NCBI RefSeq assembly: GCF_028553885.1
Contig: NZ_CP067169.1
Coordinates: 2,158,385-2,222,384 of the forward strand
Length of the DNA stretch: 64,000 nucleotides
Reading direction: 5' to 3'
Source: Paracoccus aestuarii
GTDB taxonomy: Bacteria > Pseudomonadota > Alphaproteobacteria > Rhodobacterales > Rhodobacteraceae
Both the position numbers and the translations under genes were made by a program. Positions 40,944-49,977 of this stretch are shown piece by piece; positions within the stretch are counted from its first letter, which is position 1; each line of letters opens with the position of its first letter. The notes under the pieces are model-generated. The model was not told the DNA's origin. It saw only the letters and a list, made by a program, of their open reading frames with translations, and did not search any database.

Positions 40944-42203
40944 ATGACCGATGACGACGCCCGCGCGCTGCTGCGCCGCATGTTCGATGCCGCGGTGGAT
41001 GCCGCCGATCCCGCCTCGGTGCTGGCGGGGCACCTGCCCGACCCGCCGCGCGGGCGCTGCATCGTGCTGGGGGCCGGGAAATCCGCCGCCGCCATGGCCG
41101 CCGCGGTCGAGGCCGCTTGGCCCGATGTCGATCTGCAGGGCACCGTCGTCACCCGCCACGGCCATGCCACCCCCACCCGCCGCATCACCGTGCGCGAGGC
41201 CGCCCATCCCGTCCCCGACGCCGCATCCGAGGCTGCCGCGACCGAGATCCTGGCCTTGGCCCGCGCGGCGGGGCCGGATGACCTGGTGCTGGTGCTGATC
41301 TCGGGCGGGGGCTCGGCGCTGATGGCCGCCCCGCGCCCGCCGCTGACGCTGCAGGACAAGCAGGCGGTGAACCGGCTGCTGCTGCGATCGGGCCTGACGA
41401 TCGAGGACATGAACCGGGTCCGCCGCCGCCTGTCCTGCATCAAGGGCGGCGGGCTGGCCCATGCGGCCGCGCCCGCGCGGGTGGTGACGCTGGCCATATC
41501 GGACGTGCCGGGCGACGATCCGGCGGCCATCGCGTCGGGGCCGACGGTGCCCGACCCCTCGGCCGCCGAGGATCTGTCGCATCTGGTCGCCCGGCTCGGC
41601 CCCGACCTGCCGCCCGCCGCCGCGCGCCTGCTGGCCGAGACGCCCGACCCGCGCCCGCTGGCCGACCCCGATTACCGCCTGATCGCCACCCCCCAGATGT
41701 CGCTGGAGGCCGCGGCCCGCATCGCCCGCGCCGCCGGCGTCACCCCTATCCTGCTGGGCGACGCGCTGGAGGGCGAGGCGCGCGAGCTGGGCATCGCCAT
41801 GGCCGGCATCGCCCGCGCCGTCGCCGCCCACGGCACCCCCGCCCCGGCCCCCGCCGTCCTGCTTTCGGGGGGCGAGACGACCGTCACCATCCGCGACCGC
41901 GCCGGGCGCGGCGGGCGCAACACGGAATTCCTGCTGTCCCTGGCGCTGTCGCTGCGCGGCCATCCGGGCATTCACGCCCTGGCCGCCGATACCGACGGCA
42001 TCGACGGGACCGAGGATGCCGCGGGCGCCCTGATCGGCCCCGACTTTCTGGCCCGCGCCGCGGCCCAGGGCCTGACGCCGCGCCGCGCGCTCGATGATCA
42101 CGACAGCCATACCCTGTTCGACGCGACCGGTGATCTGCTGCGCACCGGGCCGACCCTGACCAATGTGAACGACTTCCGCGCGATCCTGGTCATCCCCGAC
42201 TGA
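40944..42203 (+). CDS. Glycerate 2-kinase (type II glycerate kinase, GckA/TtuD-like)
   Basis: 419 residues from ATG after AGGAGGGTCCC. CIVLGAGKSAAAMAAAVE near residue 40, LVLVLISGGGSALMAAP, IKGGGLAHAA and LLSGGETTVTIRDRAGRGGRNTEFLLSLAL are the MOFRL/DUF4147 family hallmarks. It phosphorylates D-glycerate to 2-phosphoglycerate. With glcDEF in the same window it could take up carbon leaving glyoxylate metabolism (inference). Older annotations call it hydroxypyruvate reductase. Confidence 0.9.
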   Translation: MTDDDARALLRRMFDAAVDAADPASVLAGHLPDPPRGRCIVLGAGKSAAAMAAAVEAAWPDVDLQGTVVTRHGHATPTRRITVREAAHPVPDAASEAAATEILALARAAGPDDLVLVLISGGGSALMAAPRPPLTLQDKQAVNRLLLRSGLTIEDMNRVRRRLSCIKGGGLAHAAAPARVVTLAISDVPGDDPAAIASGPTVPDPSAAEDLSHLVARLGPDLPPAAARLLAETPDPRPLADPDYRLIATPQMSLEAAARIARAAGVTPILLGDALEGEARELGIAMAGIARAVAAHGTPAPAPAVLLSGGETTVTIRDRAGRGGRNTEFLLSLALSLRGHPGIHALAADTDGIDGTEDAAGALIGPDFLARAAAQGLTPRRALDDHDSHTLFDATGDLLRTGPTLTNVNDFRAILVIPD

Positions 42204-42204
42204 C

Positions 42205-42219
42205 TTGCATTCCGTGCAA
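42205..42219. promoter_or_regulatory. Inverted repeat TTGCA-N5-TGCAA upstream of serine hydrolase gene
   Basis: TTGCATTCCGTGCAA immediately after the glycerate kinase stop and 33 bp before the serine hydrolase ATG. One of three copies in the window. Confidence 0.45.
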
Positions 42220-42252
42220 ATCCCTGTCTCCATTCTCACGGAAGGAGGCCCC

Positions 42253-43458
42253 ATGACACGAACCATCCCCTCTCTGCTGGCCCTGATGCTGGCACCCGCC
42301 GCGGCCCTGGCCCAGAACCCGCATGCGGACGAACCCATCGGCACGATCGAACAGGTCTATGACGGGCATCTGACGCCGGACCTGGCGGTCAGCACGTTCC
42401 GCAACATCGACCGGCTGTTCCCCTCGCGCACCATCCGCGCGGGCGACGACCCGCGCCCCCTGCCCGAGGCGCCGGTCGACCTGGAGGCGACGCTGCGCTT
42501 CGAGGTCGACGGCGCGGAATGGGACCTCTACGATTTCCTGGCGCTGGACAACGTGACCGGGCTGATCGTGCTGAAGGACGGCCGGATCGCCTATGAGACC
42601 TATCAGCGCGGCAACAGGCCCGACACGCGCTGGATGTCCATGTCGGTGGCGAAATCCATCGCCTCGACCCTGCTGGGGGCGGCGATCGTGGACGGCCATG
42701 TTGGGGGGCTGGACGATCTGGTCACCACCCATGTCCCCGCGCTGGAGGGCAGCGCCTATGACGGCGTGACCCTGCATGACATCCTGCTGATGGCGTCGGG
42801 CGTGGCCTGGAACGAGACCTATACCGACCCCTCGTCCGACCGCCGCGACTTGCTGCGCGCCCAGATCGAACAGCGCCCCGGCGCCGCGATGGAGGTGATG
42901 GCCGCTCTGCCCCGCGCCCATCCGCCGGGCAGCCACCACACCTATTCCACCGGCGAGACGCAGGTCCTGGCCGAGATCATCCGCGGTGCGACCGGCATGA
43001 CCCTGTCCGACTACCTGTCCGAACGGATCTGGGTGCCCGCGGGGATGGAATCGGACGCGACATGGTGGCTGGACAGCCCCGACGGGACCGAGATCGCCGG
43101 ATCGGGCCTGGCCGCGACGCTGCGCGACTTTGCCCGCTTCGGCCAGTTCTTCCTGGAGGGCGGCGTGATCGACGGCCGCGCGGTCCTGCCCGAGGACTGG
43201 ACCACGGTCGCGGGCGCGCCCCAGACCCTGTCGGACGGAACGCCCCTCGATTACGGCTACATGTGGTGGCCCGGCTGGACCGAGGATGCGATCAACGACG
43301 GCGCCTTCGCCGCGGTCGGGATCCAGGGCCAGAACATCTATATCAACCCCGCGCGCGGGGTGGTGATCGCCGCGCATATGGCCCAGCCCAAGCCGCTGGA
43401 CCGCGAGCCGGTGGACCCGATGATCGTCTTCGACGCGATCGCGCGGGCGCTGGACTGA
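42253..43458 (+). CDS. Exported serine hydrolase, beta-lactamase/class C family
   Basis: 401 residues. A signal peptide (MTRTIPSLLALMLAPAAALAQ) predicts periplasmic export. SMSVAKSIAST carries the SxxK nucleophile pair (Ser131, Lys134); HHTYSTGETQVLAEII holds the Tyr of the YxN-like motif, with Ser in place of the Asn-position pattern of class C enzymes. The family includes esterases, peptidases and DD-peptidase-like proteins; true beta-lactamase action is doubtful. Start after GGAAGGAGGCCCC. Confidence 0.87.
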   Translation: MTRTIPSLLALMLAPAAALAQNPHADEPIGTIEQVYDGHLTPDLAVSTFRNIDRLFPSRTIRAGDDPRPLPEAPVDLEATLRFEVDGAEWDLYDFLALDNVTGLIVLKDGRIAYETYQRGNRPDTRWMSMSVAKSIASTLLGAAIVDGHVGGLDDLVTTHVPALEGSAYDGVTLHDILLMASGVAWNETYTDPSSDRRDLLRAQIEQRPGAAMEVMAALPRAHPPGSHHTYSTGETQVLAEIIRGATGMTLSDYLSERIWVPAGMESDATWWLDSPDGTEIAGSGLAATLRDFARFGQFFLEGGVIDGRAVLPEDWTTVAGAPQTLSDGTPLDYGYMWWPGWTEDAINDGAFAAVGIQGQNIYINPARGVVIAAHMAQPKPLDREPVDPMIVFDAIARALD

Positions 43459-43471
43459 CCCGCCCGCAAGG

Positions 43472-43513
43472 CCGCCATGCAGCCCGGGGGCCTTGCCCCG
43501 GCCCGCATGGCGG
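43472..43513 (+). terminator. Large stem-loop between serine hydrolase and HAD genes
   Basis: Outer stem CCGCCATGC / GCATGGCGG (9 bp), internal loop, inner stem CCGGGG / CCCCGG around a short loop. No T run; candidate terminator or processing hairpin. Confidence 0.5.
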
Positions 43514-43549
43514 TCCATGTCGGTGGGGCAATCTTGGAAAGGACCCGCC

Positions 43550-44209
43550 ATGCCGCTGCCCCGTTTCGACGCCGTGATCTTCGACCTCGACGGGACGCTG
43601 CTTGCGACGGAACAGATGACCATTGAGACGGGCGAGGCCGCGCTGTCGCGCATGGGCCGCCAGGTGCCGCCGGGCCTGCTGGAATCGCTGGTGGGCTTTG
43701 ACGAGCCGACCTCGCGCGGGATCCTGCGCCGCCATCTGGGCGACGATTTCGACTTCGCCCATCTGGACCGGATGTGGGCCGAGGCGCTGATCGAACGCCG
43801 CGACCGCGACGGCATCCCGCTGCGCCCCCAGGTGGAGCCGATGCTGCGGGCGCTGCGCGAGGCATCCATCCCCTTCGCCATCGCCACATCCAGCACCCGC
43901 GACCAGGCGCGCGAAAAGCTGGCCGCGGCGGGGCTGACCGACAGCTTCACCATCGTCGTCACCCGCAGCGACGTGCCCAGCCCCAAGCCCGCGCCCGACG
44001 TCTATCTGCTGGCGGCCGAGCGGCTCGGGCTGGCGCCCGACCGCTGCCTGGCCTTCGAGGATAGCGATGTGGGCGCCATCGCCGCCCGCGCGGCGGGCAT
44101 GACGGTGGTGCAGGTGCCCGACATGGTGCCCCTGTCGGGCGAGCATGCCGATTACCTGGCCCCCGACCTGATCGCGGGGGCGCGGGGCATCGGGCTGCTG
44201 GCGGCCTGA
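43550..44209 (+). CDS. HAD-superfamily hydrolase (phosphoglycolate phosphatase/beta-phosphoglucomutase-like)
   Basis: 219 residues. VIFDLDGTLLATE (nucleophile Asp12, Asp14), a helical cap, IATSSTRDQAREKL (motif II), PSPKPAPDVYLLAAERLG (motif III Lys) and CLAFEDSDVGAIAARAAGM (motif IV). The order is that of subfamily IA phosphatases acting on sugar phosphates or phosphoglycolate. Substrate unknown. Start after GGAAAGGACCCGCC. Confidence 0.88.
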   Translation: MPLPRFDAVIFDLDGTLLATEQMTIETGEAALSRMGRQVPPGLLESLVGFDEPTSRGILRRHLGDDFDFAHLDRMWAEALIERRDRDGIPLRPQVEPMLRALREASIPFAIATSSTRDQAREKLAAAGLTDSFTIVVTRSDVPSPKPAPDVYLLAAERLGLAPDRCLAFEDSDVGAIAARAAGMTVVQVPDMVPLSGEHADYLAPDLIAGARGIGLLAA

Positions 44210-44264
44210 TCCGGTTGTGGCCCCTGCGCGGCCCCGCTAAGGTGGCGCGACGCCCGAGGGACCG

Positions 44265-46049
44265 ATGACCGACACCACTTCCGCATATCAGGTTCTGGCC
44301 CGGAAATACCGGCCCGAGACCTTCGCCGACCTGGTGGGCCAGGATGCGATGGTCCGCACGCTGAAGAACGCCTTCGCCGCCGACCGCATCGCCCAGGCCT
44401 TCATCATGACGGGCATCCGCGGCACCGGCAAGACGACCACCGCGCGCATCATCGCCAAGGGCATGAACTGCATCGGCCCCGACGGCCAGGGCGGCCCCAC
44501 CACCGAACCCTGCGGCATCTGCGAGCATTGCTTGGCCATCGCCGAGGGCCGCCATGTCGATGTGATGGAGATGGACGCCGCATCGCGCACCGGCGTGGGC
44601 GACATCCGCGAGATCATCGAATCGGTGCATTACCGGGCGGCATCGGCGCGCTACAAGATCTACATCATCGACGAGGTCCACATGCTGTCGACCAGCGCGT
44701 TCAACGCGCTGCTGAAGACGCTGGAGGAGCCGCCTCCGCATGTGAAATTCATCTTCGCCACGACCGAGATCCGCAAGGTTCCCGTTACCGTCCTGTCGCG
44801 CTGCCAGCGGTTCGACCTGCGCCGGATCGAGCCCGAGGTGATGATCGCCCTGCTGCAGCGGATCGCCGCGGCCGAGGGCGCGACCATCACCGATGATGCG
44901 CTGGCGCTGATCACGCGGGCGGCCGAAGGGTCGGCCCGCGACGCGACCAGCCTGCTGGACCAGTCGATCAGCCATGGCGCGGGCGAGACCACCGCCGATC
45001 AGGTCCGCGCCATGCTGGGCCTGGCGGATCGGGGCCGGGTGCTGGACCTGTTCGAGATGATCATGCGCGGCGACGCCGCCAGCGCCTTGGCCGAACTGCA
45101 ATCCCAATATGCCGACGGGGCCGATCCCGTGGCCGTGCTGCGCGACCTGGCCGAGGTCACGCATTGGATCTCGGTCGTCAAGATCACGCCGGACGCGCTG
45201 GAGGATCCGACGATCTCGCCCGACGAACGCGCGCGCGGGCGGGACCTGGCCGACCGGCTGCCGATGCGGGTCATGTCGCGGATGTGGCAGCTGCTGCTGA
45301 AGGCGCTGGAGGAGGTGTCCGCCGCGCCCAACGCGATGATGGCGGCCGAGATGGCGGTGATCCGGCTGACCCATGTCGCCGACCTGCCCGACCCCGAGGC
45401 GCTGATCCGCCGCGTCCAGCAGGCGCAGACGGCAGGCGAATTCGCCCGCGGCCCCGCGGTGGCGGGCGCGCAGACCTCGTCGCAGCCGCAGGCGTCGCGC
45501 CGCGCCCGCCCGGCACCGGCGGTGCAGGCCCAGGCCGGGACCGCCGCCGCGCTGGCCGCGGCCCCCGAGGTGGTCGAGGGCTTTCCCGACTTCGCCTCGG
45601 TCGTGGACCTGATCGCGCGGATGCGGGACATGACGCTGTTGGTGCTGGTCGAACGCCATGTCGCGCTGGTCCGCTACAGCCCCGGCCGGATCGAGTTCCA
45701 GCCCCGCGACAACCCGCCCGCCGATCTGGCGCAGCGCCTGGCCGAACGGCTGCGCGGCTGGACGAACGGCCAGCGTTGGGCGGTGACCGTCACCAACGAG
45801 GACGGCGCCCCCACCATCGCCGAGACGCGCGAGGCCGCGGCCCGCGCCGCCCGCGACCGCGCCCTGGCCCTGCCCATCGTGCAGCAGGTGCTGGCGGCAT
45901 TCCCCGACGCCACGCTGACCGGCGTCACCCGCGCCGCCCCGCCCCCCGAACCCCGGATCGAGGCCGAGGGCGCGCAGAACCCCCATGACGGAACCGAAGG
46001 CCCGGTGGCCGAGGTTGAGGAATGGGACCCCTTCGAGGATGAGGACTGA
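44265..46049 (+). CDS. dnaX: DNA polymerase III subunits gamma/tau
   Basis: 594 residues. [20 protein letters not shown] opening, Walker [18 protein letters not shown] (about 48-64), a Cys4 zinc module ending CGICEHC, Walker [10 protein letters not shown] and sensor [14 protein letters not shown]. The C-terminal region after 380 carries the tau-specific part. It is the clamp-loader ATPase. The AAA+ core is well conserved; I see no obvious slippery A-run for a gamma-type frameshift. First of dnaX-ybaB-recR. Confidence 0.96.
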   Translation: MTDTTSAYQVLARKYRPETFADLVGQDAMVRTLKNAFAADRIAQAFIMTGIRGTGKTTTARIIAKGMNCIGPDGQGGPTTEPCGICEHCLAIAEGRHVDVMEMDAASRTGVGDIREIIESVHYRAASARYKIYIIDEVHMLSTSAFNALLKTLEEPPPHVKFIFATTEIRKVPVTVLSRCQRFDLRRIEPEVMIALLQRIAAAEGATITDDALALITRAAEGSARDATSLLDQSISHGAGETTADQVRAMLGLADRGRVLDLFEMIMRGDAASALAELQSQYADGADPVAVLRDLAEVTHWISVVKITPDALEDPTISPDERARGRDLADRLPMRVMSRMWQLLLKALEEVSAAPNAMMAAEMAVIRLTHVADLPDPEALIRRVQQAQTAGEFARGPAVAGAQTSSQPQASRRARPAPAVQAQAGTAAALAAAPEVVEGFPDFASVVDLIARMRDMTLLVLVERHVALVRYSPGRIEFQPRDNPPADLAQRLAERLRGWTNGQRWAVTVTNEDGAPTIAETREAAARAARDRALALPIVQQVLAAFPDATLTGVTRAAPPPEPRIEAEGAQNPHDGTEGPVAEVEEWDPFEDED

Positions 46050-46052
46050 ACG

Positions 46053-46397
46053 ATGATCAAGGGATTGGGCGGTCTTGGCGACATGGCCAAGATGATGAAG
46101 GCCGCCAAGGACATGCAGGACAAGATGGGCCAGATGGAAGAAGACCTGGCCCGCATGACGGTGACCGGCGAATCCGGCGCGGGCCTGGTTCGCGCGACCT
46201 GCACCGCCAAGGGCGAGCTGACCGCGCTGGAGATCGACCCCTCGATCTTCGTGCCGTCGGAAAAGGAGGTGGTCGAGGACCTGATCCTGGCCGCCATCAA
46301 GGATGCCCAACGCGCCGCCGAGGAGAAGATGCAGTCCGAGATGTCGCGCATGACCGAGGGGTTGGGCCTGCCGCCCGGCATGAAGCTGCCCTTCTGA
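46053..46397 (+). CDS. ybaB: YbaB/EbfC family nucleoid-associated protein
   Basis: 114 residues. [25 protein letters not shown] is the N-terminal helix; [23 protein letters not shown] is the conserved beta hairpin. Binds DNA as a dimer and is conserved between dnaX and recR across bacteria, as here (3-5 bp spacing on both sides). Confidence 0.95.
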   Translation: MIKGLGGLGDMAKMMKAAKDMQDKMGQMEEDLARMTVTGESGAGLVRATCTAKGELTALEIDPSIFVPSEKEVVEDLILAAIKDAQRAAEEKMQSEMSRMTEGLGLPPGMKLPF

Positions 46398-46402
46398 CGC
46401 CG

Positions 46403-47002
46403 ATGGACCAAGGCGGCGACGACATCCAGGCGCTGATCGCGCTGATGGCCCGGCTGCCGGGCCTCGGGCCGCGTTCCGCGCGCCGCATCGTGCTGCAACT
46501 GGTCCAGCGCCGCAGCCAGCAGATGGCCCAGCTGTCCCAGCTGCTGGACCGGGTGGCGCGGAACTCGCGCGAATGCATCGTCTGCGGCAATATCACCGAT
46601 CGCGACGAATGCGCGATCTGCACCGATCCCGCCCGCGCCACGGGCGAGATCTGCGTGGTCCAGGACGTGGCCGATCTCTGGGCGCTGGAACGGGGCCGGG
46701 CCTTCCGCGGCCGCTATCACGTCCTGGGCGGCACCCTCTCGGCGCTGGACGAGGTCGGGCCCGACGATCTGGGCATCCCCGCCCTCTTGGCCCGCATCCA
46801 CGAGGATCGCATCTCCGAGGTGATCCTGGCGCTGAACGCGACCGTGGACGGCCAGACCACCGCCCATTACATCGCCGATGCGCTGGAGGGGACGAACGTC
46901 ACAGTGACAGGCCTCGCCCAGGGCGTGCCCATCGGGGGCGAGCTGGACTATCTCGACGACGGCACGATCACCGCCGCCCTGCGCGCCCGCCGCCGCCTTT
47001 GA
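46403..47002 (+). CDS. recR: Recombination mediator RecR
   Basis: 199 residues. [23 protein letters not shown] is the helix-hairpin-helix, [16 protein letters not shown] the Cys4 zinc finger, [16 protein letters not shown] begins the Toprim domain, and [19 protein letters not shown] the C-terminus. With RecO/RecF it loads RecA at gaps. It starts 5 bp after ybaB. Confidence 0.97.
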   Translation: MDQGGDDIQALIALMARLPGLGPRSARRIVLQLVQRRSQQMAQLSQLLDRVARNSRECIVCGNITDRDECAICTDPARATGEICVVQDVADLWALERGRAFRGRYHVLGGTLSALDEVGPDDLGIPALLARIHEDRISEVILALNATVDGQTTAHYIADALEGTNVTVTGLAQGVPIGGELDYLDDGTITAALRARRRL

Positions 47003-47005
47003 CGG

Positions 47006-47033
47006 AAAAAGGCCGCGTGACGGGGCGCGGCCT
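47006..47033 (-). terminator. Terminator of the hsp20 gene (minus strand)
   Basis: Stem GGCCGCG / CGCGGCC (47011-47017 with 47026-47032) and, read on the minus strand, a TTTTT tract (47010-47006) right after it. It lies 45 bp after the hsp20 stop and 4 bp past the recR stop, so it may serve both. Confidence 0.75.
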
Positions 47034-47066
47034 CGGGGGGTCCGGGGGGCCTGCCCCCCGGCCGTC
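47034..47066. repeat. Partial GC-rich intergenic hairpin element
   Basis: CGGGGGGTCCGGGGGG-CCTG-CCCCCCGG resembles the second half of the AAATACCC elements found at 13856, 58873 and 60663. It sits between the hsp20 stop and its terminator. Confidence 0.45.
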
Positions 47067-47077
47067 GCGGGACGCAA

Positions 47078-47530
47078 TCAGGCGTCCAGTTTCTCGACCT
47101 TCGGCGTGGCCTTCGCGATCTCGATCCGGCGGGGCTTCAGGGCCTCGGGGATCTCGCGGATCAGGTCGATATGCAGCATGCCGTCCACATGGCTCGCGCC
47201 CTCCACCCGAACATGGTCGGCCAAGGTGAACTTGCGCTCGAAGGCGCGGGTGGCGATGCCGCGATGCAGGAAAGTCCGGCCCTCGTCCTCGTCCGCCTTG
47301 CGGGCCGAGACGATGACAGCGCCGTCGCGCATCTCGACATTCAGGTCGTCGGCGGCAAAGCCCGCCACCGCGATCGAGATGCGATAGGCATCCTCGCCGG
47401 TCTTCTCGATGTTGTAGGGGGGATAGGTCGTCGTCGCCACATCGGCGGTCATGGCGCGGTCCATGACATCAGCCAGCCGGTCAAAGCCGACCGAGGCACG
47501 ATAGAGCGGGGTCAGATCGAAATTGCGCAT
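47078..47530 (-). CDS. Small heat shock protein, Hsp20/IbpA family
   Basis: 150 residues. The N-terminal LTPLYRASVGFDRLADVMD is typical of IbpA-like class A sHSPs, followed by the alpha-crystallin domain (YRISIAVAGFAADDLNVEM ... IATRAFERKFTLADHVRVEGASHVDGMLHIDL) and a C-terminal tail with the RIEI anchor. An ATP-independent holdase. The leader can fold to hide the ribosome binding site (see the thermometer) and a CTTGAAA promoter lies upstream, matching dual heat control. Confidence 0.95.
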   Translation of the reverse strand: MRNFDLTPLYRASVGFDRLADVMDRAMTADVATTTYPPYNIEKTGEDAYRISIAVAGFAADDLNVEMRDGAVIVSARKADEDEGRTFLHRGIATRAFERKFTLADHVRVEGASHVDGMLHIDLIREIPEALKPRRIEIAKATPKVEKLDA

Positions 47531-47620
47531 GTCTCACATCCTGTTTCAAGCGATGTTCAGGGTCGCCCCCCGGAACCGGGCGGGCAGGAAACCGACGCCA
47601 TCATGGCCGCCGGTTCCCTG
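47531..47620 (-). ncRNA. ROSE-like RNA thermometer in the hsp20 leader
   Basis: On the minus strand the last leader hairpin is ACAUCGCU-UGAAAC-AGGAUGU: seven pairs with one bulged G (47551), masking the AGGA Shine-Dalgarno (47539-47542) seven bases before AUG. UCGCU facing AGGA is the U(U/C)GCU signature of ROSE elements of rhizobial hsp20 genes. Two further GC-rich hairpins can form upstream (GGAACCGGCGGCC pairing with GGCGUCGGUUUCC; CGCCC with GGGCG). Seen in sequence; heat response is inferred. Confidence 0.8.
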
Positions 47621-47621
47621 A

Positions 47622-47649
47622 ATCTAGATCGCCGAAATCCGGTTTCAAG
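47622..47649 (-). promoter_or_regulatory. Heat-shock (RpoH-type) promoter for hsp20
   Basis: On the minus strand CTTGAAA (47649-47643), a 15-bp spacer, then CTAGAT (47627-47622). CTTGAAA is the sigma-32 -35 consensus; the -10 is only approximate. The -35 overlaps the last codons of glcF. Confidence 0.6.
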
Positions 47650-48940
47650 ACCCCAAGGCAGGCGGTTTGGGCCCGCCCGTGGCCCAGTCCAGCAGCTCGA
47701 CCATATGGACCACCGGCACCGCCGTTCCGCCGCCGATCTGCATCATGCAGCCGATATTGCCGGCGGCGATCACCTCGGGCGCGACCGCCTCCAGCGTGGC
47801 GACCTTGCGGGCCTTCAGCTCGGATGACAGCGCGGGCTGCAGCAGGTTGTAGGTCCCCGCCGATCCGCAGCACAGATGCGGGTCGGCGGGCTCGACCACC
47901 GCAAACCCCATCGCCGCCAGCAGGTCCTTGGGCGCGGCGCGCACCTGCTGGCCATGCTGCAGCGAACAGGCCGAGTGATAGGCGACCCGCATCCCCAGCC
48001 CCTGATCGCCCGTCCGGGCGGGCAGGCCCAGCCCGACCAGGAACTCGGTCACGTCACGCGCCAGCCCCGCCACGCGGCGCGCATCGGCCTCGATCGCGTC
48101 GCCCTTGAACAGATGCCCGTAATCCTTGATCGTCGTCCCGCAGCCCGAGGTGTTGATGATCACCGCATCCAGCGGCCCGTCCCGCTCGGCCGCCAGCAGG
48201 CGGCGGATGCTGTCGCGGGCGCGGGCCTTGCCGTCACCCTCCTGCCCCATATGCAGGGTCAGCGCGCCGCAGCAGCCGAAATCACGCGGAATGACGACCT
48301 CGACCCCTGCACGCTGCAGCAGGCGGATGGTGGCGTCATTGATGTCGGTGTTCAGCGCCCGCTGCGCGCAGCCGATCATCAGCGCGACCCGCGCCCGGCG
48401 GGTGCCCTCAGCCGGGAAGGTCTGGCCGTCATCATTGCGGCTGACCGGGGGGATCGCCTTGGGTGCCATCTCCAGCATGGCCCTCAGGCGCCGGTCCGGC
48501 ATCAGCGCCTTGAAGGGCCGCGCGATCCGCGCCCCCATCAGCGCCAGCCGGAACCGCCCCGGATGCGGCAGCACGAATTTCAGGACCCATCGCAGTATCC
48601 GGTCCATGGCGGGGCGGCGATAGGTCTGCTCGATATGCTCGCGCGCATGTTCCAGCAGATGCGCGTAATGCACGCCCGAGGGGCAGGTCGTCATGCAGGC
48701 CAGGCACCCCAGGCAGCGGTCGATATGGGTGACGGTCTTTGCGTCCGCGGGACGGCCGGATTCCAGCATCTCCTTGATCAGGTAGATGCGGCCGCGGGGG
48801 CTGTCCAGCTCGTCCCCCAGCACCTGATAGGTCGGACATGTCGCCGTGCAGAAGCCGCAATGAACACAGGTCCGCAGCACCTTGTTCGACCGCGCGGTCA
48901 TCGGGTCGGACAGCTGTTCGGGCGAGAAATGGGTCTGCAT
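47645..48940 (-). CDS. glcF: Glycolate oxidase iron-sulfur subunit
   Basis: 431 residues. Two ferredoxin-type [4Fe-4S] motifs, CVHCGFCTATCP (about residues 25-36) and CLGCLACMTTCPSG (about 74-87), precede two CCG domains with DFGCCGALTLHMGQEG and PHLCCGSAGTYNLLQP. It passes electrons from the flavin subunits to the quinone pool. The start overlaps the glcE stop by one base. Confidence 0.95.
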   Translation of the reverse strand: MQTHFSPEQLSDPMTARSNKVLRTCVHCGFCTATCPTYQVLGDELDSPRGRIYLIKEMLESGRPADAKTVTHIDRCLGCLACMTTCPSGVHYAHLLEHAREHIEQTYRRPAMDRILRWVLKFVLPHPGRFRLALMGARIARPFKALMPDRRLRAMLEMAPKAIPPVSRNDDGQTFPAEGTRRARVALMIGCAQRALNTDINDATIRLLQRAGVEVVIPRDFGCCGALTLHMGQEGDGKARARDSIRRLLAAERDGPLDAVIINTSGCGTTIKDYGHLFKGDAIEADARRVAGLARDVTEFLVGLGLPARTGDQGLGMRVAYHSACSLQHGQQVRAAPKDLLAAMGFAVVEPADPHLCCGSAGTYNLLQPALSSELKARKVATLEAVAPEVIAAGNIGCMMQIGGGTAVPVVHMVELLDWATGGPKPPALGS

Positions 48941-49977
48941 CAGGCGGGGCTTCCAAAGAGGCCGCGCGGGTCGAAGCGGTCGCGGAGGTCACGCTCCAAC
49001 CGGGCGGTCAGGGGGTCGGGGGCGGGCAGGATCGCGGGCGCGCTGGTGATCCGGCGGGCATGGCCCGAGAAGGCGGGCAGGTCCGGGGTTTGGCCCTGCG
49101 GCAGGGCGACATGGATCAGCGCGCCGCCCCAATCCAGCGAGTGCGGTGCGGGCAGGTGGGTGAGCAGCGCGGGCGCCTCGCTTGGGCGGCAGATGATGCG
49201 CCAGGTGTCGCGGTCGGGATCATGGGTATTTGGGCAACAGAGAAGCCATGCCTCGGGATCGCCGTCCCGGACGGTGCCGAAGGATTGCAGGCGCGCGGTC
49301 AGGTCGGCGGCGCGGGCCTTGACCGAGGCGGCCAACCCCTCCAGCCGGATCAGTGCGCCGTGGCCGGGCAGCCAGGCCGCGCCCGAGACGTCGAAGGGGC
49401 CGCCGAGGGCCGTGGTCAGGGCCGGGATGGACGAAGCGGCGTCGAGATCCGGCAGGGCCAGCGTCACGGTCGCGGGGGGGATGGGGGCGGTGCGGAGGCT
49501 GATCTGGGTCAGCGTGCCCAGGGTCCCGCGGCTGCCGGCCAACAGCTTGACCAGGTCATAGCCTGTGACGTTCTTCATCACCCGGCCGCCATTGCTGATG
49601 ACCTGACCCTGCCCGTCCACGAAGCGCAGGCCCAGCATGGCATCGCGGGCCGCGCCCGCCTGCACCCGGCGCGGGCCACTGGCATTGGTCGCGGCCACGC
49701 CGCCGATGGTCGATCCGGGGGCGCCCATCGGTTCGAACCCCAGCATCTGGCCCTCGGCGGCGAGGGTCTGGCGGACCTCCTCCAGCGGGGTGCCGGCGCG
49801 GACGACCAAGGTCAGCGCCTCGGGCTCGTAGAGGGTCACGCCGGTCAGGGCGGTCATGTCCAGCCGCGCGGCCTGCCCCTCGCCCGGCCAGAGGCGCGTG
49901 GCGCCGCCGGTGATCGACAGGGGGCCGGTCGCGTCGCGGATGATCTGCGCCAGCTGCGCCTCGGTCTCAGGCCGCAT
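48940..49977 (-). CDS. glcE: Glycolate oxidase FAD-binding subunit
   Basis: 345 residues. A compact FAD-binding PCMH fold: PLSITGGATRLWPG, GAPGSTIGGVAATNASGPRRVQAGAARDAMLG and GRVMKNVTGYDLVKLLAGSRGTLG are its markers. It forms the oxidase with GlcD and GlcF, turning glycolate into glyoxylate. It overlaps glcD by 11 bp. Confidence 0.95.
   Translation of the reverse strand: MRPETEAQLAQIIRDATGPLSITGGATRLWPGEGQAARLDMTALTGVTLYEPEALTLVVRAGTPLEEVRQTLAAEGQMLGFEPMGAPGSTIGGVAATNASGPRRVQAGAARDAMLGLRFVDGQGQVISNGGRVMKNVTGYDLVKLLAGSRGTLGTLTQISLRTAPIPPATVTLALPDLDAASSIPALTTALGGPFDVSGAAWLPGHGALIRLEGLAASVKARAADLTARLQSFGTVRDGDPEAWLLCCPNTHDPDRDTWRIICRPSEAPALLTHLPAPHSLDWGGALIHVALPQGQTPDLPAFSGHARRITSAPAILPAPDPLTARLERDLRDRFDPRGLFGSPA

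Noticed and set aside
40944..42203. Hydroxypyruvate reductase, an older name for this family.
   Set aside because: The sequence is of the glycerate 2-kinase (MOFRL) type and has no NAD-binding Rossmann motif of a reductase.
38535..42344. Long minus-strand open frame opposite edd and glycerate kinase.
   Set aside because: It is the complement of real genes in a high-GC frame; no ribosome binding site or domain.
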